This document shows positions 30,927 through 42,354 of a stretch of 64,000 nucleotides of DNA, one piece after another. Numbering within the stretch: the first letter of the stretch is position 1; every line of letters begins with the position of its first letter. The stretch lies in assembly GCA_028023455.1 (NCBI GenBank), contig JAQFVV010012442.1, positions 1,710,903 through 1,774,902 on the forward strand, in the 5' to 3' direction. The DNA comes from Epiperipatus broadwayi (lineage: Eukaryota > Onychophora > Udeonychophora > Euonychophora > Peripatidae). Under the pieces are notes generated by a model. It was given only the letters and a program-made list of their open reading frames with translations, was not told the origin of the DNA and did not search any database. A program made the translations under genes and the position numbers.

Positions 30927-32797
30927 TAATATGTATATGTATATCTTTGGTTGTAGTTATTGCTGTCATAAGCAATTAAATGTCAATTTATTTTTTTTGT
31001 TTATTAATAAATTATTTATTGGACATGATTTTATTTAAAAAATCTGAGAGTAAGTATAATTTTTTAAACATTTATATATATATAATTATTGCACAATATG
31101 ATATATATATTATCAGAAATTATCCTCAATCTACCTTGATGTCTGGACTAATCTGTAAATACCATGAAAAATACAATTCAATTATTTCTTGATACATTTG
31201 TAAAGAAACATAAGATATTAATCAATAAATTGTTATTTATGTATACACTCAGTACTCCTCATTAGAAGATAAATGTTTTAAAATGACTTTTGTATGCTTT
31301 TTTATATTCCTCTACTTTTGTACTTTCAACGTTCATACATATTTCAAAAATCAATTAGGTACCAAAGTCAATGACAGCCTGTGTAAGTGATTTTAACAGT
31401 AATTACAAATATTTTTTACTATTTTCTTTCAACTGTAAAAAAAAATAATTTTGCCCTGTGAAATATATTAAGGAAGGTAAAATGTTCTGAAGATATTAAA
31501 TTGAGTTCCTTTATTAAATTGAACTCTATAGTGGATAAAATTTAACAAATGGTTAAAATTTGCAGGAAAAATTTAGTCATCAAATTAATGTAAAATTAGA
31601 ATGTATTAAATGATTGTTCTTGATTTTGCGATTAGTCTCTTTAAATATCCGCTTTCATATTTACTTTGTGAAGTAATTTATAATGGGTTCTAATTTACTA
31701 TTATTTATATAAATGAAAAACAAACTTGAAAACATTACACAATATAATAATCTTTATTATTTCGAATATCATAAAACGATCATCTAACTAAAATTATGTA
31801 ATATGCATAATAGTGGGATATTTTACAATTAATATATTTTTATGTTCGGATACAAGATGCAAATTTAGTATATTATTTAGCAATTGGAAAATGTTAAAAA
31901 ATTTCATTTCAATCCAATCATTAATAGTAGAATGACTATCAGAAACTTAGGTTTCTTTCTTTTAATGAACAAAGAAGAAACTTATTTGTCCACTCAACAA
32001 ATATGTTCAATGTTTGAAATACTTACACAATAGTAACAACTGAAACACATGCTTATTCTATAACAAGAAAATACTGAAAATTCTAAACAAAATTGCTCGT
32101 GTTTGACAGCCTTTGAAATGAAATTCAAATAGTAAATACTTATAATAATGAACATCAAATTTCTTACAAATATTATGACACCTGAATCTATTTTGAATTT
32201 AGTATGGACTGATTTATATGAACTTCTTATATGTTCTGACAGCTAACTTTGATCTGAGAATATAGTAATATTTCAGGAAGACAAATTAGAGAAGGGAAGT
32301 GTTTTGTATCGCAGATTAAACTTATACCACAACATTCCACTAGCTGATGATCTTTGAAGAAACAAACAATGTAATTGTTTCTTACCTTCAACACCAAAAA
32401 TAAATTCAGTAAACGTCATTACATTGAGAGCAGATGCATTGTTTTATTAAAATATTTTCTTTTACCTCAGTATTTATTATTGATCAGTTCGCAACATTTA
32501 TAAAAAGTCCAGAAATAAAAACTGTTTGATTTACTTTATAACAATCATTTTGTTTGTAATAATTCTGGGCTAAACGTTAATGTTTATAGTAATGAATATA
32601 TACAATTTTCAAGATAAAACAATCAATCTTTGATTGCACATTTTTCAATCTCTCTGTCCATTTATTTCCAAACTATCTAATTACCCCTCTTCTATATAGT
32701 CATCAAACTAATTTTCTACTTAAAAATCAATCATTTAGTATCTAATAATATTTAGCCAATAGTTATCTATTTATCTATGCATAATAATGAAATGGAA
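30923..32797. other. AT-rich non-coding stretch
   Basis: No gene, RNA or repeat family is recognised. It would be intronic or downstream sequence if the 32.8-kb candidate exon is real. Confidence 0.4.
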
Positions 32798-32803
32798 ACT
32801 TAC

Positions 32804-33145
32804 CTATGGCAAAGCCAAATGCGTCACTTGTAAAAAAACGATCTGTGCTTTCACTTGATACAATATATTGAAAATCTTTTCCAATTAACATTTGCTGCAA
32901 TTTTTTAAAACACATTTTAAGAGGATCTTGACTATTAAAATTTATTATATTTTGGTAAACAGTATTGTAAATAAATGTTTTATTCTTCAAACGATTGTAG
33001 GTAAAAATCGGAGTATTATTTATTTTATGTTCGAATCGGATTTCATCAGGTAATGATCCCGGGTTATTTAATTCTATAGTCCAACAAAAAGGTTGATTCA
33101 ATACTATAACTTGACTGTCAAGGTTTACCCCAGTAATAATCCAAT
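32804..33145 (-). CDS. Candidate host exon (~114 codons), unknown product
   Basis: A long minus-strand open segment of non-repetitive protein begins at a (TA)n tract ending TATTAG (AG at 33,146-33,147). It ends at a consensus donor, GTAAGT (GT at 32,803-32,802), in phase 1. The peptide is well mixed and looks folded: FCWTIELNNPGSLPDEIRFE, then KMCFKKLQQMLIG, then RFFTSDAFGFAIG. Of all the unexplained ORFs here it looks most like real protein, but I cannot assign it to a family. The acceptor is uncertain because the tract before it is TA rather than pyrimidine; an internal TTGACAG is an alternative. Sequence past the donor soon meets a stop, as expected for an intron. Confidence 0.5.
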
Positions 33146-33188
33146 CTAATATATATATATATATATATATAGATTGGATTATTACTGG
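33130..33188. repeat. Perfect 19-bp palindrome centred on (TA)n
   Basis: CCAGTAATAATCCAATCTA at 33,130 is followed by (TA)n and then by its exact reverse complement ending at 33,188. The left arm overlaps the start of the 32.8-kb candidate exon, so a unique sequence has been copied in inverted orientation across the TA tract. A second (TA)n follows immediately. Confidence 0.95.
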
Positions 33189-33605
33189 ATATATATATAT
33201 ATATATATATATCAATGTTTGATGAAAAATCAGTTAAACTTTCAATGATATATGTTGATGCCAATAAACTCAAAATCTATATCTATTCAGGAAAACAACT
33301 GAGATTACATCAAGAAGATTATCGTGTTTATTGACAAAAACATAGCCTTTACAAGAAGTCATCGGTTTTGCATCATTTTTTTGTATCAAATATCATATAA
33401 ATGACTACAAATTTCTATATTTTTTTTGTAGAAGTCATAAATAAATGTATGTTATTCTATTGCATGTTTGTGTACAATTTGATGAATTAATACTTATATA
33501 AAAATGATTATTCACAGTTACTTCCAACAAGAGATTATAATTATATGACATAGTGACAAAATAATGGTTACATCTTTGATGAATGACCATAATGATATAT
33601 TTATA

Positions 33606-33665
33606 AACACAATGAAAGAGCATATATATATATATATATATATATATATGCTCTTTCATTGTGTT
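33606..33665. repeat. Perfect 60-bp palindrome centred on (TA)n
   Basis: AACACAATGAAAGAGCA (33,606-33,622), (TA)n, then TGCTCTTTCATTGTGTT (33,649-33,665) form a perfect palindrome. A partly similar block, TGCACTTTCATATGTGT, and another TA tract with ACTCAT/ATGAGT flanks follow to 33,727. Confidence 0.95.
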
Positions 33666-33729
33666 ATATATATATATGCACTTTCATATGTGTTTATACT
33701 CATATATATATATATATATATAATGAGTT

Positions 33730-34486
33730 TGCCAATAACTCTTAACAAGCTATTCAGAATATCCCAAACCCCAAGCTCGTTAAATTAATATTCAAATCAC
33801 CCACCCAAACATTTTTCTATCAACACTCTCTTTAAATAAAACCAATTTAGCCTTGAACATTATTACACTTATTATTTAAGTAATACTTAGGAGACACTTT
33901 CAAAATTATAATTGCAGATAGTAATGTTATAATTGCCAATTTATTATTCTTCATTCAGAAGAGGTTATATTTTTGGGATGTATTCTCAACGTTTTTACCT
34001 AGTGTACCTTACTGAACGTCTCATGTTAGGAATTTTATAATTATGTTTATTATTTTGGAAGAACCTTATGTTGTTTACAATAATGAGTTAGCTATAAATT
34101 ATAATTCTTTGTAAATGAGTAGATTATGTAGTATAGATTAGAACCCTAATTAATTATTTTAAAACTAAGTTCTATGATATTTTATTATTGTGAGATTATC
34201 TTGAATTACTAAATGAAATCTATTGTTCTATTAAATATTATGTTTTGAGCTAGTCTATATGTTGTATTATTTTAATGGTTAGCATTTATGAAATTATTGT
34301 TGTTATCACAGCCAGATTATTTTGTTCAGTAGTATTCCATTAAGACAGGTTACAGTATGGGAAGATAAAAGGCACTACAATGTGGTCAGCACAATATGTT
34401 TAGAGGGCCACAATGTGCAGTTACGTAAATGACTGCCTAACATTGGGGTTTCGATATGTATAATTTGAAGAATGTTATGAGCTTTG

Positions 34487-34490
<4 letters not shown>
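33730..34490. other. AT-rich non-coding stretch
   Basis: No gene or repeat family is recognised. Confidence 0.4.
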
Positions 34491-34529
<39 letters not shown>

Positions 34530-34681
34530 AACAAAAACAAGTTATAATCACATTAACTTTCAGTCGCTTGTATTTATGATCAATAGATGGCGTTTTACCA
34601 AAAACACTGACCAAGCCTACATTTGTTTACATAAATGACAAAAGAGTCAGAATTCACTATCTCTTTCAATTAGCCCACCCT

Positions 34682-34725
34682 GCGATCAGCTGATTTCAAG
34701 CTAATTTGCTATCATCAGTGAAGGA
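34682..34725 (-). ncRNA. Degenerate hammerhead ribozyme
   Basis: On the minus strand CTGATGA (34,718-34,712), an AGC/GCT stem II with loop AAATTA, GAAA (34,697-34,694) and the AGCT-capped stem III are intact. The first stem I pairs next to the cleavage site are lost (GC instead of TG), and the pair closing stem II is T-T. Cleavage is probably weak or absent. Confidence 0.6.
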
Positions 34726-35182
34726 TAGAGCTATAAACTAGATCTAAACACTGACTCCAAGTGTTTATGCAAAAAGTTTCTATCACTTTGCAAGTATGAA
34801 ATTTTTCAGACCGGTAAAGTCTTCAAACTCAGCCTAACAAGCCAGATAGCTATATGGGTCTGATCTCAGTTCAGTTTCACCACATAGTCAAAGCCTTTGC
34901 AATATATATCATTGCAAAAACCTTTGAAGGTACATTTATGAAAAACAAGTTATAATCATGTTAACTTGCTGTCACTTGTATTTATGATCAATAGATGGCA
35001 TTTTACCAAAAACACCAACTATGCATACGTTTGTTTACATAAATGGCAAAAGAGTCAGAACTCACTATCTCTTTCATTTTGCCCACACTCAGATCAGCTG
35101 AAAAATTTCATGCTTGCAAACTAATAGAAACTCTTTGCATAAACACATAAAGTCAGTGTTTAGATCTAGTTTATAGCTCTAT

Positions 35183-35229
35183 CCTTCACTGATGATAGCA
35201 AATTAGCTTGAAATCAGCTGATCTAAGGG
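35183..35229 (+). ncRNA. Hammerhead ribozyme with one stem I mismatch
   Basis: CTGATGA (35,189-35,195), AGC/GCT stem II with loop AAATTA, GAAA (35,210-35,213), a 3-bp stem III capped by AGCT, and cleavage after C35,223. Stem I pairs 35,183-35,188 with 35,224-35,229 apart from one A-C mismatch. The stem II closing pair is T-T, as in the 54.8-kb copy. Confidence 0.7.
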
Positions 35230-35375
35230 TGGGCAAAATGAAAGAGATAGTGAATTCTGACTCTTTTGTCATTTATGTAAACAAACGTATGCTTGGTTGG
35301 TGTTTTTGGTAAAACACCATCTATTGATCATAAATACAAGTGACAGCAAGTTAACGTGATTATAACTTGTTTTTC

Positions 35376-35433
<58 letters not shown>

Positions 35434-35639
35434 TAGGTTTTGACAGCACCATTGATAGTTCCCAAGGCTAAACAACTTATCATAAATTTAATTAGAAACA
35501 AAAATAGTGTTTTTTTTTTATTTCTAACCCAAATTGCCACATGGATTTATTCTCAGCCTTTAATTTAAAAAAAATATCAGATTTTAGAAGATCACAACTT
35601 TTTAATCACGTAGTCAATATTTTATATCTTCTAACGAGT

Positions 35640-35651
35640 TGTATATGTTAA

Positions 35652-35698
<47 letters not shown>

Positions 35699-35703
35699 TG
35701 TGT

Positions 35704-35736
<33 letters not shown>
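35640..35736 (+). repeat. (CA)n and (TA)n target tract of the LTR element
   Basis: A short CA run grades into TA, then TGTTACA (35,701-35,707) and further TA up to the LTR start. TGTTACA is the inverse of the LTR terminus TGTAACA at 35,737, so the left flank carries a short inverted match to the LTR end. The host site is a TA microsatellite. Confidence 0.85.
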
Positions 35737-35739
<3 letters not shown>

Positions 35740-38700
35740 AACAATTTAAATAAATCAATTGTCATTTGTAACAATATTTATCAATTAATATCAATATGTA
35801 TTTGTAACTATTAAATTAATATAAAAGATATGTATTTGTAATTATAATTTGTAGCTATTTCAATTCATCATAGCATAGACAAAGAAAATATCAGCATTAA
35901 AGATTCTTGGTATTTATTTATATATTGGGGCAGTCATCTGAACAATAAAACATACTGGACATTGTCATCTAATAAAAATAATATTAATTATAGCAACTGA
36001 ATAAAAGTACCCACTGTGATATTCCTGGAGTGCCTTATGCTTATCTCCAATACTAGGTTCTTCTAACAAAGAATCCTTCCTATCCTTCTTTCCAAATATA
36101 TAAGACCATTCATGGTCATATGCACACACGGGTGCTATTCATGACAACTTATAAAAAATATATTTTATAAAACTAATATTATGAAGTTGGAAAGGGATGA
36201 TATCACTCTTTATTCAGTTTAACTAAGTACATGTGTTTTCCCATGAGCGCCACTAGATTGTTTTCAATCTAGATAAGTATCTATTTATAGTGTACTTGAG
36301 TTCAAACTCATTCAGTACTTATTTATTACACATGACTTGGATGACTATTGAACAAAATGACATTCCTACATTTTATCTATATTGATAAAATTACAAGATC
36401 CCAATATTACCAAAGTTTATACCATAGATCAAAGATTCTTATAGACATTGCTAGCTCATTAGCGTATATTGATGAACAGACATGTATAATCCTATTAATG
36501 GCTTCCAAACAAGCATGTGAAGACCATTATTGATATTGATGGCCATTTAACTAGATTATTTATCACAATAAAGGTAATAATGATGATGATGATAATAATA
36601 TCATAATAATGATATTAATAGTAGTGATATCACAACAATGATTATAACAGTGATGTCATAATAATGATTATAATAGTGATGTCATAACAATGATTATAAT
36701 GGTGATGATGATACCAGCCATGGCTTATCAATAGATTCACAACAATAAATTCATCTTTATAAACTTATAGGCATCTATTAAAATTATCATATTTCATACT
36801 GGGATTTAATAATACTAATGATGATGATTGATCATCATGAATCTCTTTGTATAATATTCAATTTTCTATAAACCCCTATTTACTAAAACATATTCATTAC
36901 GCTAAACATTAAATTTAATGATCATAATTTATTAATGATGATTGATGGCGATTATAACTTTTATATAGTATTATTTGAAACATTTTTAACTAATAACATG
37001 ATATCCATCTTTGATGAGGATGATCTAAATTCATGGACACAACACAATTTTAACTTTCTATGTTGAGCTATAATTATCAAAATTTGGTTATTCTCAAGCA
37101 TAATCCTTAAATACTTAAATATCAACATTCTAGTTTACCTATTATTTTGCGGACGCTTAATATTTGCAAGTGATTGCTCAATATATACGAATGGTAATAC
37201 TTAATAACTGCGAGCAATGATGATGAATTAAAATGATAGAATTAAGATAAAAAAAAACACAATATTCTTAATAATAACTCGGAAACCAATTAAGATATAT
37301 AATTATATTTTATTAACACTACTACTCTTTCTTTCCTTCTTTAAAGTCAAATCGACAATTAAATAAATGACTTATTAATATAAAAATTTATATAAAAATT
37401 AATAAAAAAAATTTATATAAGTATAAGCAAATAAACTTAATATATAGGTTTGTCACTTCTTGATATCTCAAAATAAGCTGACTTAAATCAATATTAAAAA
37501 AAAATACATATTCTATAAATGCTTATTTAAGACTTTTCTTACTTATCATATCATAAAATAAATTTCAGGTGTAACTTGTATATGTCATTTCATTTCCATT
37601 CAAATGTAATGCCCTACTTTTTAATTTACTATTTTAAACTAATCATATATAACCTATTCTTTGATGTGTTTGGGTAAGCAGTTACACATTCACGCATTCG
37701 GTAATGTTAACATATATGTTTAAAATGTATACCCAAAAATTACATATATAAAAATATCTTTCTCTTTTGCAACCTTATAGCGAAAGAAAATAAAATACAT
37801 ATATTATTTTTTTTTTATATGCAACAAGATAAAATAAAAATAAAAAAACATTATAAGTGCATATATCTATAGGTTGCTCATCATCATTAACTACTGAAGA
37901 ACAATTAAAAAAAAAACATTTCAACATTACAATATATAATAAAAAAAATAATGAAAAATTTAAGTTTAAAGATTTAAATTATGTTTGTGCTATGTTGTGA
38001 GATATTGCAAATAACTATAGATAAACAAGTCTTTAATGTTTCTGTATCAAAAAAAAAAATTGCTTTGACCAGTAAGTTAAGGTTTACTTTTAATAAGTAA
38101 AAGAATAAAACCGGTTAAAGAAAGTTCATATTTACCCGTCTACTTTTTACTTCTTATTAATGTCCTTAGTTTGAATTTTCAGACCACTTTTCTTTGCTCA
38201 CCAATAAAAAAAAAAAAAAAAAGTTATTGCAGATACTTTTAAGATAATGCTGAATCAATTGACTTTGCTTGTTTCTTCAATTTCCTTATTATTCACTGTT
38301 GATTGGCTTCCTTCTACCATTTAAAAGAAAAAAAGTTATTATAAGTACTTTGAATAAGTAGGTACCGGTGGATTTGCTTGTCTCTCTTCTTTAAAAAAAA
38401 TAATTGCTGTTGACACTTTAGATGATTGAGGTAAATCAACAAAAATTTGATTTATGGCTTCAAACTTGGTTCTACATGGCTGTTATGGATTTTCTCTTCC
38501 TCCTATCCCCTCTTCTCCATTGTTTGAAAGGCAATGAGCTTTTAATAAGACATGAACTAAGAACAAAGCATTCCATATAGCTTGCGTGGTTGGCTTCAAA
38601 ATCTATAATTTTGTTGGTTATTACTGGATACATGATTTCATAATAGACAGATCAGCGATTTTGACTCTTCTGTATTAATCAGGAAGCAGAAAAAATGGTT

Positions 38701-39630
38701 TAGCAATGCAGAGGCATTGTATTTTGCAAAACCAAATATGTTAATATCATTTTTATAATTATTACTAGCTTATAATAAATTCAATCTTGTTCCATTTCTC
38801 TCCTATTCTTTAATATTGCTTGAAAATTGCTTTATATAAACGCACATTTCATTTGCTCTTTTTTTTTCAACTTTCAAAGAGTGAGAAAAAAAAAGATTAA
38901 AGCGTTCATTCACTCTTTTAAAAAAAAAATCTGAGCTTACATTTCTGCTTAAGAATTATAACAAGGAAGGACCGATTGAGTTGAGTCTCAAAATAATAAT
39001 AATAATTTAACTGATCATCTCTCTAAAGAAATTTATTACTGACCGATCATCTCTTTTAAAAAAATTAATGATTAACTGCCTCTTTAAAAAATTTCATACT
39101 GACTGCCTAAAAAAATTGTTTTAATCGTTTATATCGTGAAAAAAACATCTGGAGATCTTATCTTAAAAAATCAAAGCTTCACAAGTTTGAGGTCGGTCAC
39201 TATCAAAAAAGATTTAAAATTGAATGCTATGATTATCTACATTAAAGCACCTCTTTTGTAAAATAATTTTAAGATACAGATAACAAACAAAGCTGGCCAT
39301 CTATAGCAATCAGAAATAAGTGTAAAAGCATCTTTGTGTTTGTACAGATCTATTCATTGTTTCACACGTGTACAATTTTTCCTTTTTTTTTTTAATCTAA
39401 CAATCTTGATTGCCTTATTTCACACTTTTCTGATTTACTCTATTTTATCAAAATGAAAGTTAAATAAATTTAACACATATTATTTAATAATAAAAATATT
39501 ATATAATAAATCATAAAAAAAAACTGTTTATTCATAATAATAGATTTATACATATAAATCTCTGTATGTATAAAAGAATAAAAATTTTTTTTTTTTTTTT
39601 AAATAATTGAATACTATATGTATATGTACA
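35737..39630 (-). repeat. Left (3') LTR, 3894 bp
   Basis: Starts TGTAACAATTT and ends GTATATGTACA on the plus strand. It contains a perfect hairpin, CTAGATTG-TTTT-CAATCTAG (36,253-36,272). A minisatellite of ~26-bp units containing GTGATGTCATAA lies at about 36,600-36,715. A candidate promoter region with a TATA-like CTTATATATTT lies on the minus strand near 36,100. That would give a U3 of about 3.5 kb and a short R-U5. No credible protein gene lies inside the LTR. Confidence 0.93.
36600..36715 (+). repeat. LTR-internal GTGATGTCATAA minisatellite
   Basis: Three to four imperfect ~26-bp units containing AATGATTATAA and GTGATGTCATAA, preceded by an ATG/ATA-rich triplet run. The same array is present at about 43,220-43,335 in the other LTR. 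Confidence 0.75.
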
Positions 39631-39665
39631 TTTTGCCTCACCCCCAAACAAAAAAAAAAATTTTG
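39631..39665 (-). other. Polypurine tract of the LTR element
   Basis: Immediately beside the 3' LTR, the minus strand reads a T run, GTTT, then GGGGGTGAGGCAAAA directly abutting the LTR's TGTACA. The purine-rich stretch next to the LTR is where plus-strand DNA synthesis would be primed. It is interrupted by one T and one C. Confidence 0.6.
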
Positions 39666-39682
39666 AATATAAAAAAAATTGC

Positions 39683-40741
39683 TTAGGTCATGAGTGCTAT
39701 TGGTTTTAGGCTACGTACATTATATGTGCCTTTTACTCCTTCTGACGATTCTAGTACAAATGCATTTTCCCCTTTTCTTTCCTTTAGCATGAATGGCCCT
39801 TCATATATATTATAGAACTTTTTGAATGTATGCTTCTGCGGGTCGCTATTTTGCATTTGCTGTTCGGAATCATTCCCAGGCCTACCTATGTTTTGTTTAC
39901 TAGGTTTCATGGGATATTGTCGGCCTAATTGGTTGTTGATAATCCTAATGGTGGAGATCTTATAACTATATCTCTCCTCTATCCTAGAATAACTTTTCAT
40001 TTTCCTTTCTGCAACTCCCAGGGCATCCAATGGGTCTGCCACTCTCATTGGAGAGTGCACATCATCCACTATCATATATATATTCCCAGGCATTCCTATG
40101 TTTGGTTTGCCAGGTTTTGTGGGAAATTGTCTGCCTAACTGGTTTGTTCCCATTCTCATATTGGAGACTTTATAGCAATAGCTCTCCTCCTCTCTATGAT
40201 AACTTTCAGCTATCCTTTTAGTAGCTCCGAATGTCTCAAACTTGTCTGCTACATTTACTGGGGCATATATGTCAGCAGCTATCTTTAATTCTAAGAAACT
40301 AGCTTTACTGACTACATCTTTCCTGAGGTCAATTTGTTCCTGTACAGTGGCTACCTTTATTTCTAGGTTATGTATCTCACTGTATATATCCTCTTTGGGA
40401 TTACATTGTTCTTGAACAGCAGCTACCTCATCATTTTCATATGGCTTGACTACAGTCACATAACTCTCTGGCACTATTTCTTGTTCTGGATTGGTAATCC
40501 TATTATCAGTTTCTTTACTTGAATCAGTTACTTGATTATTCATTTCCTGTGATGGTTGATCCATCTTATCATCAAGTCTCTTAGACTGTCCATTGATAAT
40601 TTCATGCATTTTTTGGAAGTACTGATCCATTTTCTGATTCATTTTTTTAAACTGTAACATCATTATTTGTATACACTCCTGCTCACTTAGCATATTCTTT
40701 TTCTTCATCCCAGCAGTGGCTACTTCTCTATTTTGTTCCAT
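39683..40741 (-). CDS. Gag-like / integrase-C-terminal fusion protein of the LTR element (352 aa)
   Basis: An intact ORF. Residues ~1-90 are charged, Gln- and Met-rich and coiled-coil-like (QFKKMNQKMDQYFQKMHEI), as in gag N-termini. Two ~25-residue repeats follow (VAAVQEQ..., VATVQEQ...). Then come two ~68-residue repeats, each containing a VAD...K segment and ending NQLGRQ(F/Y)P-KP-K-NIG-PGN. The last ~45 residues (FYNIYEGPFMLKER to YNVRSLKPI) match the C-terminal tail of Ty3/Gypsy integrases. Protease, RT, RNase H and the integrase catalytic core are absent, so the fusion probably arose by internal deletion. An uninterrupted frame in a non-autonomous element may reflect youth or a structural role. 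The start is the first ATG after a repeat-rich leader. Confidence 0.8.
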   Translation of the reverse strand: MEQNREVATAGMKKKNMLSEQECIQIMMLQFKKMNQKMDQYFQKMHEIINGQSKRLDDKMDQPSQEMNNQVTDSSKETDNRITNPEQEIVPESYVTVVKPYENDEVAAVQEQCNPKEDIYSEIHNLEIKVATVQEQIDLRKDVVSKASFLELKIAADIYAPVNVADKFETFGATKRIAESYHREEESYCYKVSNMRMGTNQLGRQFPTKPGKPNIGMPGNIYMIVDDVHSPMRVADPLDALGVAERKMKSYSRIEERYSYKISTIRIINNQLGRQYPMKPSKQNIGRPGNDSEQQMQNSDPQKHTFKKFYNIYEGPFMLKERKGENAFVLESSEGVKGTYNVRSLKPIALMT

Positions 40742-40784
40742 ATTATTATTATTTTTTTATAACTATAAACTTTTAATTATTGTT

Positions 40785-40935
40785 TTCTGCTTTATTCTGT
40801 TCTTATTTTATTGTTCTGCTCTATTCTGTTCTGCTCTATTCTGTTCTGATTTATTGTTCTGCTCTATTCTGTTCTGCTTTATTGTTCTGCTCTATTGTTC
40901 TGCTCTATTCTGTTCTGATTTATTGTTCTGCTCCC
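40785..40935 (+). repeat. TGTTCTGCTCTATTC minisatellite in element leader
   Basis: Tandem, partly scrambled 10-20-bp units of TTCTGCTCTATTC, TTCTGATTTATTG and similar, directly upstream (on the element's strand) of the gag-like start codon. Confidence 0.85.
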
Positions 40936-40941
40936 TGATTT

Positions 40942-42329
40942 CCTATACATCCAGAGTCAAACACCTTTATCTATCCTCATGTCCCTTAAAATTTTCAACC
41001 ACTCTTTCTCAGCCATAATTCTCCCCATCAATCTATCTATATCTTAAGTGCCTTTAAATTAACTTAACCTCCATCATCACTCTTTTCCTTTACCCATATA
41101 TGATTGATAAAGTATGAGGTCATAATACTGTTTAAAACATTTATTTAAGAAAAAGCTATCTCTGTATTAGTGTGTCCCTTTTTTATGCCATCATATATCT
41201 AGTTTTTCATGCCTTTAAAAAAACTTAACTCTCTCTATGCCCTTTTTTAATACACTAAGAAAAAAAGAAAAATTACTTATATAACATATGTGCTAGATTT
41301 ATAACAGAGTTCATGTCCCAAGTCATTTATATACTCATCTATCCTTCTAGAGATCTGACAGATATTGACAGCCAAAAGAATGATTAGCAATTCACAATCA
41401 TGAGATAGACAAAAGAATTCAATCACTGCACTTAAAGCACACAATGCTCCATGAACACTCAGATGATCACCCCAATTCAATCACTCTAAGCTACTACAAC
41501 CCATAATAGTTTATTGCAAACATTGTTGCATTGCCCTGCTTACTTCCAAGTCTTAGGGGCTTTAATTCGTCAAATACTGCCTTGCTTATCTTTAAAGTCT
41601 TAGAGGCAACTATTATATATCAGTAAAACAAAATACTGCCTTGCTCTCTCTGGAGTCTTAGAGGCGAAATATTATGTATCAGAAAAATTATGCCTTGCTC
41701 TCTCTGGAGTCTTAGAGGCGAAATCATGGCAGGCCTACTGTTAACTGCTTCATGATAAAACAACTGATATTATAATCTGGGTTGGAGCAGTGAATGAGAT
41801 AAATCAATCACCAGTGGCATGAATACATCACATTCTCAAGGCAATGACAAAAATTCTCCATCCATCACCACAACCGTAACACAACCAACCAAACTCCAAC
41901 AATCAAATATCCAATCCAACCTCCAAAATCATAAATTTTCTATAACACAAACTTTTCAAACATGAACAAAATTATTATTTCACACTTCAAGGCTATTAAT
42001 ATTTCTATGCTTATTTAATTGATAAGCAAATATATAAAAAAAAACAGTGTTATTAACTTTAACACATTATAAGTTGTGATATCATTATATTTTAAAAATT
42101 GAAACTAAGCTCTATAATGACTGTATTCATTTATCATCATCAAAAATGCAATAACAGTAATCATCATCATCTAAACATCAGGCCAAAATATTTGTATACA
42201 CTAATAATAAAAAAAATTGCACAGAAAAAAAAAATTCTTTTTTTTTTTTTTTTAAACTATACATCTGTCATCATTATATACTACCCATCTCTCAGTATGT
42301 GGGGTATTTCAAGCCATTATTTGGCTTAT
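40942..42329 (-). other. Untranslated leader of the LTR element
   Basis: Nearly 1.4 kb between the primer-binding site and the ORF lacks credible coding sequence. Apart from the ~60-bp repeats it holds scattered A/T-rich sequence. Confidence 0.6.
41525..41735 (+). repeat. ~60-bp tandem repeats in element leader
   Basis: Four imperfect units each contain a TGCCTTGCT block followed by GGAGTCTTAGAGGCGAAAT or a variant. The last two units are almost identical. Function unknown; the leader would hold any packaging signal of the element. Confidence 0.8.
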
Positions 42330-42352
42330 TTCGAGCCCTAGTTGGTGCGCCA
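42330..42352 (-). other. tRNA primer-binding site of the LTR element
   Basis: On the minus strand TGGCGCACCAACTAGGGC continues to CTCGAA, two bases after the 5' LTR ends. Its complement parses exactly as tRNA positions 54-76: T-loop TTCGAGC, T-stem CCTAG, acceptor TTGGTGC, discriminator G, then CCA. The primer tRNA would have a GCACCAA 5' acceptor strand. I cannot name the tRNA from memory. Confidence 0.85.
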
Positions 42353-42354
42353 TT

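Larger units (their letters stand above)
34493..35430. repeat. Inverted cluster of hammerhead repeats bounded by (TA)n
   Basis: From a (TA)n tract (34,493-34,524) one ~410-bp unit (34,525-34,935) and a partial second unit (34,936-35,100) run on the minus strand. They are followed head to head by a plus-strand unit (about 35,101-35,378) ending in another (TA)n (35,379-35,430). The units match the 419-bp repeats at 7.2 kb throughout, sharing for example the CAGACCGGTAAAGTCTTCAA block. They are more diverged and carry deletions at the head-to-head junction. Outer ends are the same terminus (CTTGTTTTTCA) facing (TA)n on both sides. Confidence 0.85.

Noticed and set aside
36348-36533. Identical 61-aa ORFs at 36,348-36,533 and 42,967-43,152
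   Set aside because: They lie in the two young LTRs, antisense to the element, so identity follows from LTR duplication. No conserved domain is visible.
39929-41018. Plus-strand ORFs over 39.9-41.0 kb, including one with repeated ALFCS residues
   Set aside because: They are antisense to the gag-integrase fusion ORF or arise from the leader minisatellite.
41525-41735. CRISPR-like array of ~60-bp repeats
   Set aside because: The units are contiguous, without unique spacers of constant length, and lie in a eukaryotic retroelement leader.
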